A program made the translations under genes and the position numbers. Under the pieces are notes generated by a model, which worked only from the letters and a program-made list of their open reading frames with translations, ran no database searches and was not told the DNA's origin. A stretch of 10,487 bases of DNA from Patescibacteria group bacterium (GTDB taxonomy: Bacteria > Patescibacteriota > Minisyncoccia > Phycocordibacterales > EsbW-18), in the NCBI GenBank assembly GCA_030917725.1, contig JAUPUE010000024.1, positions 1 to 10,487 on the forward strand. Reading direction: 5' to 3'. Shown piece after piece: positions 1 to 6,846 of this stretch (positions are counted from its first letter, which is position 1; every line of letters begins with the position of its first letter).

Positions 1-1377
1 GTGCGCTCGACCCATAGGACGAAGTGCCATGAACCATACCAACACCACTGCGACGATGATTCCACCAACAAGAATCGGTTTGCTGACCGATGCTGACTGA
101 TTCTGTGGGAGCGTCTCGTTAGCATCATATGAACCGCGCACATGTATGTATGCGAGGACTGTCACGAAGTAGATGTAGCTCACGAGATTGTCGAATACAA
201 AGAGATTATTGACCGCATAGGCACCAAGCAGTCCGGTGAGAATAGACTTCTCGGGAAGAGACAACGAACTTCTCCAAAGAATAACGAGCGTGGTAGCGAA
301 AAGCGCGAGATACGCGATGAGACCAAGTGCTCCACCTGCCATAGCCCAATCCACAAACACGTTGTGCGCGCGATCAAACCACGGCTCCTGCTTGTACATG
401 ATGGGATCGTAGTATTTTCCGAAAGCGACAATGAAGTTGTCTTGTCCCCAACCGAGCAATGGGCGTTCAAGAAATGCATTCCAACCAATACTCGTCCAGA
501 GCGTGAGACGTGATTCAACAGTGGTGTCAGTGAGCGAGATGTTCGCGATGCGCGCGAGCGTTGGGTTCTCTTGGAAGAATGCTGTGGTGCGCAACATAAA
601 GAATGCGCCCATACCCACCAAGGCAAGACCAACGATTGCACCGGCGATTCGTCTCATTCTCGGATGTTCTTTGCCGCGAATAAGCATGATAAGTGCGGCG
701 ATGCCGACACCAGCGGCAAGACCAAGAAAAGCACCTCGAGTTCCTGTGTAGTAGAGTCCAACAATTTGTACGATTATTGCAACGACATAGCCCCACAGAC
801 GGAGCTTGTTGGTTCGTGCTCGGTACGCCATGAAAAGCGCGATGAACACGTTGACGAGAAGATATACAGCGAGGTATGTCGGATTGCCGAGCGTTGCATC
901 AACACGAATGAGATTTCCTTCGGTGACTTTTGCGGCTTCTCCAAAAGCCATGAAGCTCGCAAGAACGCTTCCGACAATTGATACGTTCCAAAACCAACCC
1001 CACACCTTTTCGCTTCGTATAACCGAACCGACAACAAAGAGATATACGACCACGTGTGCGATGGTGACGAATCCCTCCATGCGCTCAAAGTTGCTCCAAA
1101 AACTTCGAACCGCATTAACACCAAGCAGGTCAGCAATACACACAACGCCCAAAAAGATCGCCGCAGAAATCATAACCGGTGACCAACGTGGACGATATGC
1201 GGGGACCGAGATAGCGAGAACCCCCCACGCACCGAGCATCAGCCCAACGATTGTGCGAAAAAGAACAGCTTTTCCGACGATGTATGGAAAGAACGATGAG
1301 TAAGCAACAATAAACGGCACAAGCAAGACGAGAAAGGCACCGACAATGATGCTCCGACGAAGAATTGTTTCAGTCAT
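1..1377 (-). CDS. O-antigen ligase / polymerase family membrane protein (Wzy_C-like), 3' end cut by window edge
   Basis: Partial: 459 codons run from the ATG at 1377 to the window edge with no stop, so the C-terminus is missing. The product is a polytopic membrane protein with about ten or more hydrophobic segments and a last visible one near residues 434-452. Two family motifs are present: TGTRGAFLG at residues 211-219, with the conserved Arg of the TG(S/T)RGA motif at 214, and the periplasmic-loop motif DRAHNVFVDW at 335-344, with the conserved His at 338, preceded by LLGWGQDNF at 307-315. The family (Wzy_C/WaaL/PglL) transfers lipid-linked glycan to an acceptor or polymerises repeat units on the outer membrane face. 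Ligase, polymerase and protein O-oligosaccharyltransferase cannot be separated from sequence alone. Candidate-phyla homologues often carry C-terminal TPR repeats, which would lie outside the window. The start is 34 bases after the methyltransferase stop; an in-frame TGA lies six codons upstream of this ATG. Confidence 0.9.
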   Translation of the reverse strand, partial: MTETILRRSIIVGAFLVLLVPFIVAYSSFFPYIVGKAVLFRTIVGLMLGAWGVLAISVPAYRPRWSPVMISAAIFLGVVCIADLLGVNAVRSFWSNFERMEGFVTIAHVVVYLFVVGSVIRSEKVWGWFWNVSIVGSVLASFMAFGEAAKVTEGNLIRVDATLGNPTYLAVYLLVNVFIALFMAYRARTNKLRLWGYVVAIIVQIVGLYYTGTRGAFLGLAAGVGIAALIMLIRGKEHPRMRRIAGAIVGLALVGMGAFFMLRTTAFFQENPTLARIANISLTDTTVESRLTLWTSIGWNAFLERPLLGWGQDNFIVAFGKYYDPIMYKQEPWFDRAHNVFVDWAMAGGALGLIAYLALFATTLVILWRSSLSLPEKSILTGLLGAYAVNNLFVFDNLVSYIYFVTVLAYIHVRGSYDANETLPQNQSASVSKPILVGGIIVAVVLVWFMALRPMGRAH

Positions 1378-1386
1378 ATAGGTGCG

Positions 1387-1395
1387 ACTATATCA
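1387..1395 (-). promoter_or_regulatory. Candidate extended -10 promoter (TGATATAGT) for the ligase-family gene
   Basis: On the minus strand TGATATAGT matches the TGn-TATAAT extended -10 consensus at all but one base. It ends 9 bases before the ATG at 1377, so transcription would start within a few bases of the start codon. No good -35 is visible. A very similar box, also followed by CG and a C-rich stretch, precedes the next gene upstream at 2146-2154. Promoter activity is inference. Confidence 0.4.
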
Positions 1396-1411
1396 CATCT
1401 CTAGACATTGC

Positions 1412-2134
1412 TCATCGCTTTGTTGCCCACACGGATATTGCCGGAAAAAGAAGCTCGCGCTTTGCTTTTTGCATACCCGAAAGGTGCGGCGAGATGTCGA
1501 ATTCCCATTCGGAGAGACGGGTAACGAGCGTCTCAACCTCATCAGATGTCGGAACGAAATCCTTAAGAAATCGCTTATGATCCGGCATTTGATGGTACGT
1601 AATGCCATCAACATGAGCCCCACTCTTCTCGAGTAAACGAACTACCTCATCAGGATCAACATACCGAACAAATTTATGCTCAGGCAATAGCTTAGGAAAA
1701 TGATTTCCTAGAAAAACTTGAAAGCGTTCTTTAATCGACGATGGGTGAAGTGAGTGGCCAAGATCGTATCGATGAATAATGCGTCCGCCACTTTTTGTCA
1801 TAGCGATACTGTTGGCAAGAAAACGATCGAGTTGTTTGACGTGTTCGAGAACACTCAAGGAAAGCACAATATCAAAAGGCGCCTCATCAGGAAGAGGCTC
1901 ATATGCGAGCTGTGTATAGACACGCGCATTCGGAAACGGCGCCAAGAGTGTGCGCGCAGCGGCAGCGGCAGTCTCCGAGGGTTCAATACCAACATATCGC
2001 GTCTGCGGATATCGTCCCAAAAGTGGGAGTGCGCTTCGTGATTGTCCACTCCCAAGATCAAGAATAGAAATCATGCCCCCACCAAAGTCATGCGATTCCT
2101 CAAGTTTGCTGAGGAAGAACTCTTTTGACTGCAT
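1412..2134 (-). CDS. Class I SAM-dependent methyltransferase
   Basis: A 240-residue soluble protein with a Rossmann-fold methyltransferase pattern. Motif I is ILDLGSGQS at residues 24-32 (SAM binding), the acidic residue closing strand 2 is Glu51 in VGIEPSE, and the motif IV/post region is SLSVLEHVKQLDRFL at 92-106, followed by a KSGGRII strand at 114-120. The C-terminal half carries a family-specific segment with YDLGHSLHPSS (123-133) and a VDPDEVVRLLEKSGA helix (159-173). The LEH motif is typical of the Methyltransf_11/23-type enzymes that are abundant in glycan clusters, so methylation of a sugar or glycan precursor is likely, but the substrate cannot be read from sequence. It is divergent from the flippase and is followed on the same strand, 34 bases later, by the ligase-family gene. 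The start is supported by a promoter-like box 11 bases upstream; no Shine-Dalgarno sequence is seen. Confidence 0.88.
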   Translation of the reverse strand: MQSKEFFLSKLEESHDFGGGMISILDLGSGQSRSALPLLGRYPQTRYVGIEPSETAAAAARTLLAPFPNARVYTQLAYEPLPDEAPFDIVLSLSVLEHVKQLDRFLANSIAMTKSGGRIIHRYDLGHSLHPSSIKERFQVFLGNHFPKLLPEHKFVRYVDPDEVVRLLEKSGAHVDGITYHQMPDHKRFLKDFVPTSDEVETLVTRLSEWEFDISPHLSGMQKAKRELLFPAISVWATKR

Positions 2135-2145
2135 ATATGAGGACG

Positions 2146-2154
2146 ACTATAGCA
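2146..2154 (-). promoter_or_regulatory. Candidate extended -10 promoter (TGCTATAGT) for the methyltransferase at 1412-2134
   Basis: On the minus strand TGCTATAGT fits the TGn-TATAAT extended -10 form, with five of six matches in the hexamer. It ends 11 bases before the ATG at 2134, implying a 5' leader of only about 4-5 bases. It lies in the 123-base divergent intergenic region, which is where a promoter is expected. The -35 position shows only a weak match. Confidence 0.45.
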
Positions 2155-2242
2155 TCTGGCCTGTAATCACTCCAGTGCGCCTGCACCGCCGAAGCAAATC
2201 TTTGTAAAACAATACTCCCTTCATTCTTTTGCGAAGGCGGGC

Positions 2243-2248
2243 TACACT
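2243..2248 (+). promoter_or_regulatory. Weak candidate -10 element (TACACT) for the flippase gene
   Basis: TACACT matches four of six bases of TATAAT and ends 9 bases before the flippase ATG at 2258, the same spacing as the box in front of the ligase-family gene. There is no TGn extension. A TTGCGA at 2229-2234 is too close to serve as its -35. No Shine-Dalgarno sequence lies in the last 15 bases before the ATG, so a nearly leaderless transcript would be consistent. The rest of the intergenic region (2135-2257) holds the divergent box at 2146-2154 and a short palindrome TTGTAAAACAA at 2202-2212. Confidence 0.25.
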
Positions 2249-2257
2249 ACGAATCGC

Positions 2258-3538
2258 ATGGAAAACCTCAAACAACAGACGGTCCGACTCCTCCGCTGGA
2301 GCGAACGATATACGAAGACCGATATGGTGTATCTAACTCGTGGAAGTGCATGGGTATCCTCGACACACATGGTCACCTCAGTTATGGGGCTTCTTGCTTC
2401 CATAGCATTTGCAAACTTCCTTCCTCAAGAAACTTTTGGAGAATACAAATACGTTCTGTCTATAGCGGGCTTTCTCGCAGCTCTGACACTTCCCGGTATC
2501 AATACAGCTCTGACACGAGCGTCCGCGGGGAATAACGACGGAGCTCTTATGCTTGCCTGGGCGACGAAATTAAAGTGGGGAATCCTCGCGACGATAGCAT
2601 CCTCCGTCCTTTCTCTTTTCTACTTTCTGAGAGGAGATACCGGTCTTTCTCTCTCATTTCTCGTCGCCGCACTCTTCCTTCCGTTTGTAGAAGCATCGCT
2701 CAGCTATTATCCGTTCCTGACCGGAAAGAGCCTCTTTAGAGATGCCGCATCAAAACAAAGCCTCATCATCATTGCGACGAATGCACTCGTGATTACAACC
2801 GCCTTTTTCTCAAAAGAACTGGTCGCCACGATATCAGCATACTTCTTTTCTTGGGCGCTCATTGCGACCTTCTTTTTCTTCCAAACCAAGAGAACAGCTG
2901 TGAAGAACGAACATATTGATGACAAGATGGTCGAATACGGCGTCCACATGAGTGCCATTGGAATTATTGAATCAATCGCGACATACCTCGACAAGGTCCT
3001 CCTCTTTAATCTCCTAGGGCCTGTCGCCCTGGCAACATTTTCGTTCGCAATCGTCTTCCCTCAGAATGTGAAGAGTGCGATACGAAACATAAGCCAAGTT
3101 GCCTTCCCAAAGTTCGTCAACAAAAGCTTGGCGGATATCGGTGCATCTCTCCACACAAAAGTCCTTATCGCCGCACTACTCTCGATACCAATCGCTATCA
3201 TCTATTGGATCTGTGCGCCACTTATCTTTGAGTACCTCTTCCCTCAATATGGTGACGCAGTAATGCTCTCCCGACTGTATGCAATTATCATCATCTTCGC
3301 TCCAAAAGTCCTTTACAGGACAGCACTCGAAGCGAGGGGACGAAAAAGGGAGTTATATGTGTTCCAAATGACGAGCTCACTCGCAAAGATTGGACTCTTG
3401 GCAATCCTCATACCGCTCTTCGGCATCATAGGCGCCCTCTGGGCTGTGATTGCGACGGAAGTAATAGTGTTCATCCTTATCGCACTCCTCTTCGAGAAAG
3501 CAAGATATCGGGAGACCGTTTCTCCAGAAGGAATATAG
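2258..3538 (+). CDS. Wzx-type oligosaccharide / polysaccharide flippase (MOP superfamily)
   Basis: A 426-residue protein, close to the usual 400-500 of the family, made almost entirely of hydrophobic helices (about 12 predicted by eye) separated by short basic loops. The N-terminal signature is typical: a first helix containing GLLASIAFANFLP (44-56), then ETFGEYKYVLSIAGFLAALT and an LPGINTALTR-type loop. These resemble the polysaccharide_synt/MOP flippases that move undecaprenyl-linked glycan from the inner to the outer leaflet. The central FPQNVKSAIRNISQVAFPKF region and the late YRTALEARGRKR loop also fit. It is the only plus-strand gene in the window, is divergent from a methyltransferase, and has a 3' end that overlaps the convergent kinase-methyltransferase gene by 62 bases. 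As the only flippase seen, it probably exports the glycan made by the minus-strand enzymes. Family assignment is firm; the exact substrate is unknown. Confidence 0.93.
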   Translation: MENLKQQTVRLLRWSERYTKTDMVYLTRGSAWVSSTHMVTSVMGLLASIAFANFLPQETFGEYKYVLSIAGFLAALTLPGINTALTRASAGNNDGALMLAWATKLKWGILATIASSVLSLFYFLRGDTGLSLSFLVAALFLPFVEASLSYYPFLTGKSLFRDAASKQSLIIIATNALVITTAFFSKELVATISAYFFSWALIATFFFFQTKRTAVKNEHIDDKMVEYGVHMSAIGIIESIATYLDKVLLFNLLGPVALATFSFAIVFPQNVKSAIRNISQVAFPKFVNKSLADIGASLHTKVLIAALLSIPIAIIYWICAPLIFEYLFPQYGDAVMLSRLYAIIIIFAPKVLYRTALEARGRKRELYVFQMTSSLAKIGLLAILIPLFGIIGALWAVIATEVIVFILIALLFEKARYRETVSPEGI

Positions 3539-5057
3539 GCCGAGTTGGGCTCGTGCCGCCGATCTTTTGTACCGTCCCAAAATATCGAGTCGCCAACTCC
3601 TCGAAACGCTTGAGTGAGTATTCATCTTGTTTCTTTCGGAACGGCATATCTGTCCATTTACGCGCCTTCGAATCTTTCTCGGTAGGAAATTCTATAATCA
3701 GGAATCTGCCTGTTATCTTTGAGAATTTTTCAAGGATTACCTCGAGCGATCCCGAACCTTCAGTTCGATGGTAGAGGTGATGGATTAATCCAAGGGCAAG
3801 AACGATATCGTGTTTCTGCTCATGCTCTCCAAAAGTCCCCCGCTCGAAGTTACATCCCTCCATTCCGAGCCGCATGACTATCTCGTTACACACGCTCACA
3901 TAATCAGGATTGTAGTCGATCCCCATAGCATGAGGGACTCCATAGACACGGTTCGCTAAAAAAACATAAAGACCGAGATTCGAACCGATATCAAGAAATG
4001 TCTCAGGCAACGGCTGATTTTTTGCAATGAGATCGAAAGCATGGGATACAACCTTCATCTTTGAAGCCGTATCCCACAGATCATTCGCGTGCTCGTTTTG
4101 CAGAGGGGTGATCGCGTCATTTCGTAATTCATAACTTTGGTATCCAACAACACGCACACCGTCCTGTGTGAATGAAATCGAGTCTATGTCCGCACGTTCA
4201 GTCAAAATTACTTTTGTATCGAGGTTTTTCTCAATGTTCGCCGCAAGTGACACCCACCCCGCCTGCGAACAAAGGTCAACTTCAACAACGCACTCCGCAA
4301 TCAGCTCATACGACGTACCTTTAATCTCCCGAATACAGGTTTCTTTCAATTTTCTCAGGCCTTCAAGCGATGTATCTTGCGCCTCAGATGAGTATCGCTC
4401 CATCCCCTTTCGACCAAGACCTATCGTGATGATATGGAGTAACAACTGAATCGCAATGTATTGAGTTTCTGCGAAAACGAGGTTTGGACGTGGACGATCG
4501 CTGTATCCTGCTGCAAAAACTTCTGAGCGATCAAGGAATAAGAAAGCGTTTCCGCCATAATCAATGACCTTGAGCTGCCCCTCATGTGTAAGCATGTAAT
4601 TCGGAGAGGAAGAGAAACCAAAATCCCAATAGACCATCCCATGACTAACTAATACTCGTTCAAACTCACAGATTTCCAAGAGGTACCGTTTAAAGGTCTC
4701 GTTGTTAACTTCTGGTTTTTTCAGATCTTCAAAGGGATACGAAAGAATCTCATCATCAATCACAATCGGAGCATAGAAATGCGCATCATGTATCTTTTTT
4801 TCGATGAAAAGCTTTGTAAGTGGAAGGAAGCACTTACCGTAGTGTGAAAGATACTTGACTACGACCATATCGGTCTCCTTGTGGCAGAGGAATGTCGCTC
4901 CATCCTTGCCTGCACCAAGCTTGCGCACAGGCGCAAACCCTCTCTGGATGAGACGCCGCCGTGCACGTGCTATAAACATGAGCAATCTCAATGAGGCAAT
5001 GCTCTTCTGAGTTTCAATCAGGGCCCTTTTTGCTTTGTAGGCGAGGTCTCTCATCAT
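3477..5057 (-). CDS. Two-domain protein: N-terminal kinase-like domain fused to C-terminal SAM methyltransferase
   Basis: 526 residues. Residues 1-42 are very basic (ARARRRLIQRG at 30-40) and could form an amphipathic membrane-binding helix. Residues 43-280 look like a protein-kinase/lipopolysaccharide-kinase fold: glycine-rich loop KLGAGKDGATF (46-56), candidate ATP lysine K68 in VVVKYL, possible helix-C Glu86, catalytic-loop candidate D145 with N153 (YWDFGFSSSPNYM), and a DFG-like metal site IDYGG with D166. The usual His before the catalytic Asp is replaced (YWD), and D145-N153 spacing is 8 rather than 5, so activity is uncertain. Residues 335-513 form a class I methyltransferase: FLDIGSNLG (354-362), acidic D381, ALGLIHHLYHR (421-431), and FLIIEFPTEKD (452-462). 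The reverse arrangement, methyltransferase then kinase, is known in WbdD, which caps O9a O-antigen chains. A phosphorylating and methylating cap or modification is therefore plausible, but is inference. The start (two tandem ATGs) is coupled by ATGA to the GT4 gene; there is no Shine-Dalgarno sequence. Confidence 0.85.
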   Translation of the reverse strand: MMRDLAYKAKRALIETQKSIASLRLLMFIARARRRLIQRGFAPVRKLGAGKDGATFLCHKETDMVVVKYLSHYGKCFLPLTKLFIEKKIHDAHFYAPIVIDDEILSYPFEDLKKPEVNNETFKRYLLEICEFERVLVSHGMVYWDFGFSSSPNYMLTHEGQLKVIDYGGNAFLFLDRSEVFAAGYSDRPRPNLVFAETQYIAIQLLLHIITIGLGRKGMERYSSEAQDTSLEGLRKLKETCIREIKGTSYELIAECVVEVDLCSQAGWVSLAANIEKNLDTKVILTERADIDSISFTQDGVRVVGYQSYELRNDAITPLQNEHANDLWDTASKMKVVSHAFDLIAKNQPLPETFLDIGSNLGLYVFLANRVYGVPHAMGIDYNPDYVSVCNEIVMRLGMEGCNFERGTFGEHEQKHDIVLALGLIHHLYHRTEGSGSLEVILEKFSKITGRFLIIEFPTEKDSKARKWTDMPFRKKQDEYSLKRFEELATRYFGTVQKIGGTSPTRPIFLLEKRSPDILLSRRGVR

Positions 5058-6199
5058 GATTTTGTATGGTGTTCACTTTTTATAACAGCATAATAGAGAG
5101 TTCGATATGCCTCCACAGATCTTTTCGATGAGAATGTGTGTGAAAAATCCTTTGCCTGTTCACTTGTCTGCGGATCACAGCGTTTCTGTAGGAGTAGCAA
5201 TGCTGCCTGATAAGCGCGCTCAGTGAGTTCATCATTGTTACGCGCTCTAATCAGCGTTCCGCTGACACCTTCTTCAATTGCGTCACGTGCCCCACTATCA
5301 TAGTTTCCGATTGAAAGAATACCGTGGCTCGATGCTTCGAGATACACGAGTCCAAACCCCTCGATATCATGGGCCTTTGCATCATAATGTGAAAGCATCA
5401 GATGAAGATCAGCATTCGCATACACATGACTCAGCTCGACCTCGGAGAGACCTCCAATAAAGTGCACCCTGTCGCCGAGATTGAGACGTTCGATCTCGGC
5501 GACAACAGATTGAGAGTACGAAGAACCATCTGGGGTAGCAACAATAACATAGTTCAGAGAGGGCATCTGCTCAGCGAGACGTGAAAATACTCTAAGGTTC
5601 TCAATACATCCCTTGCGCTCTTTGAGTACACTCAAAACCGACACGATATACGGCTTTACTCCTTGAATCTTGTTGACGAATTCAGCAGTCGGGACTTCCC
5701 CCGTGGTAATCGGTCGAGCGAATGAAAATGGTGGAATGACAGATAATGAAAGCGTTGGAAGTTTCTCGCGAATTTTTTGAGCAGTGTATGAACTGATGGA
5801 AATAATCGCATCAACCGAACCTGCAAAACTTTTGATGAGCATAGAGTGCGGTTCTCGGTTCAGCGGGCTTACGGAACACGTTCCCATAACCGTGACCACG
5901 TGGCCCTTTTTCATACCGACCAGTGCAAGAGATGAAAGCAGTGCGTTCGGATAAAAATCAAAAGAATGCACGATATCACAACGTCGTGCAATAGAACGGA
6001 TTTTCCAAACATTGACCAAAAAATGCCACCACACTGATCGCAATATGGTAAGCGGAACCGGAAGAGGTACGGCAGGTGGATTAAATGACACAATCTCGAA
6101 TTCGATTTCGGTTCCTGCAAAAGATTCTACGAAATTCCGAGCGAGACGCCCACCCCCATTGCTAATATTAAGATTATCGACTACAAGACAGACTTTCAT
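5054..6199 (-). CDS. GT4-family (GT-B fold) glycosyltransferase
   Basis: 381 residues, the usual size for the family. The N-terminal domain starts with a strand and a glycine-rich donor/acceptor loop, NISNGGGRLARNF (11-23), and contains DIVHSFDFYPN at 75-85. The C-terminal nucleotide-sugar domain begins around residue 183 with VSVLSVLKERKG (186-197, the usual GR..KG loop), continues with VHFIGGLSEVEL (245-256), and has the retaining-enzyme E-x7-E motif at E280 and E288 in EGFGLVYLEASSHG. It should transfer a sugar from a nucleotide-sugar to a growing lipid-linked glycan on the cytoplasmic face; donor and linkage are unknown. Its ATG overlaps the upstream methyltransferase stop as ATGA (6196-6199), and its own stop overlaps the kinase-methyltransferase start as ATGA (5054-5057), so translation is probably coupled. 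A 12-base inverted repeat lies within the gene at 5470-5504. Confidence 0.93.
   Translation of the reverse strand: MKVCLVVDNLNISNGGGRLARNFVESFAGTEIEFEIVSFNPPAVPLPVPLTILRSVWWHFLVNVWKIRSIARRCDIVHSFDFYPNALLSSLALVGMKKGHVVTVMGTCSVSPLNREPHSMLIKSFAGSVDAIISISSYTAQKIREKLPTLSLSVIPPFSFARPITTGEVPTAEFVNKIQGVKPYIVSVLSVLKERKGCIENLRVFSRLAEQMPSLNYVIVATPDGSSYSQSVVAEIERLNLGDRVHFIGGLSEVELSHVYANADLHLMLSHYDAKAHDIEGFGLVYLEASSHGILSIGNYDSGARDAIEEGVSGTLIRARNNDELTERAYQAALLLLQKRCDPQTSEQAKDFSHTFSSKRSVEAYRTLYYAVIKSEHHTKS
5470..5504. repeat. Intragenic 12-base perfect inverted repeat (hairpin)
   Basis: TGTCGCCGAGAT at 5470-5481 is the exact reverse complement of ATCTCGGCGACA at 5493-5504, with an 11-base loop. It lies inside the GT4 gene, in codons for the V-A-E-I ... 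N-L-G-D-R segment before the VHFIGG strand. Neither strand has a following T-run, so it is not an intrinsic terminator. It could fold as a strong hairpin in the mRNA. It may simply reflect codon choice in a conserved protein segment. Confidence 0.6.
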
Positions 6200-6846
6200 G
6201 GTTTCTTTGCCTCAAAAAAATACCCAAGTGGCATAGAGCGCTCCGACATATAACTGTCTTTTTTTATATAAGAGATGATTGAATCTAAGAACATACAAAT
6301 TTTCATCGCTAGTTCTTTGATGAAATCAAAATAGTAGAGACCGAAAAGAAGGTGGTGGATGACACTAAAGGCTCCCGTTCCAAGTTCTTTTATTACTATA
6401 TCTGTATAACCAGCATCTCGGAAAATCTGTTCAAGCGCCGACCTTGTGTAACGGAAATAGTCATCCGGAGAGGCATGAACACTGAACAAAAAAGGTACGG
6501 CGCCAACAAGAACACCGCCCGATTTAAGGACCCTAAAAGACTCACTAACCGCATTCTTATAGTTATATAGGTGCTCCAATACATTGAGAAGAATCACCCC
6601 AGAATATACGTTGTCTTCGATAGGAAAACGTTCTTGGGCATCAAAAACAAAATCGACCTTGGGAGATGCCATGATATTGGCAACCTCAAATGTGTGCGTG
6701 CCCTTTATAAGTTCATGGTAGCCTGATTCATGAGCACCTCCCACATCGAGAATCCTGCCATCGATTGTTAATCGTGTCAGTTCTTCGTATTGGAGTCTTC
6801 TCAAAAGCGAAAATATTCTAATCATAGAATTACCACAGAAAATCAT
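6196..6846 (-). CDS. Class I SAM-dependent methyltransferase with hydrophobic C-terminal region
   Basis: 216 residues. Motif I is RILDVGGAHESGYHEL at residues 31-46, the motif II region is HTFEVANI (51-58), an FVFDAQERFPIEDN segment lies at 66-79, and motif IV/V is ILLNVLEHLYNYKNAVSESF (85-104) followed by VLKSGGVLVGAVPF (106-119). This is the Methyltransf_11-type arrangement, and HASPDDYFRYTRSALEQIF (124-142) is a common family continuation. Residues 158-194 are rich in aromatic and aliphatic residues (HHLLFGLYYF) and may lie against the membrane, where the lipid-linked glycan is. The substrate is unknown; a sugar or glycan is inferred from context. The ATG overlaps the preceding methyltransferase stop as ATGA (6843-6846), with GGTGA three bases away. 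A second ATG at codon 8 is possible but less favoured because of the coupling. The stop overlaps the GT4 start the same way. Confidence 0.85.
   Translation of the reverse strand: MIFCGNSMIRIFSLLRRLQYEELTRLTIDGRILDVGGAHESGYHELIKGTHTFEVANIMASPKVDFVFDAQERFPIEDNVYSGVILLNVLEHLYNYKNAVSESFRVLKSGGVLVGAVPFLFSVHASPDDYFRYTRSALEQIFRDAGYTDIVIKELGTGAFSVIHHLLFGLYYFDFIKELAMKICMFLDSIISYIKKDSYMSERSMPLGYFFEAKKP

Noticed and set aside
142..1303. Several plus-strand open frames (for example 142-513, 571-981, 806-1303).
   Set aside because: All are antisense to the ligase-family gene, whose frame is open over the full 1377 bases and carries recognised motifs. The plus-strand translations have no coherent hydrophobic or domain structure.
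2229..2248. TTGCGA and TACACT considered as a -35/-10 pair for the flippase.
   Set aside because: The hexamers are separated by only 8 bases, far too short for a sigma-70-type promoter; only the TACACT is kept, at low confidence.
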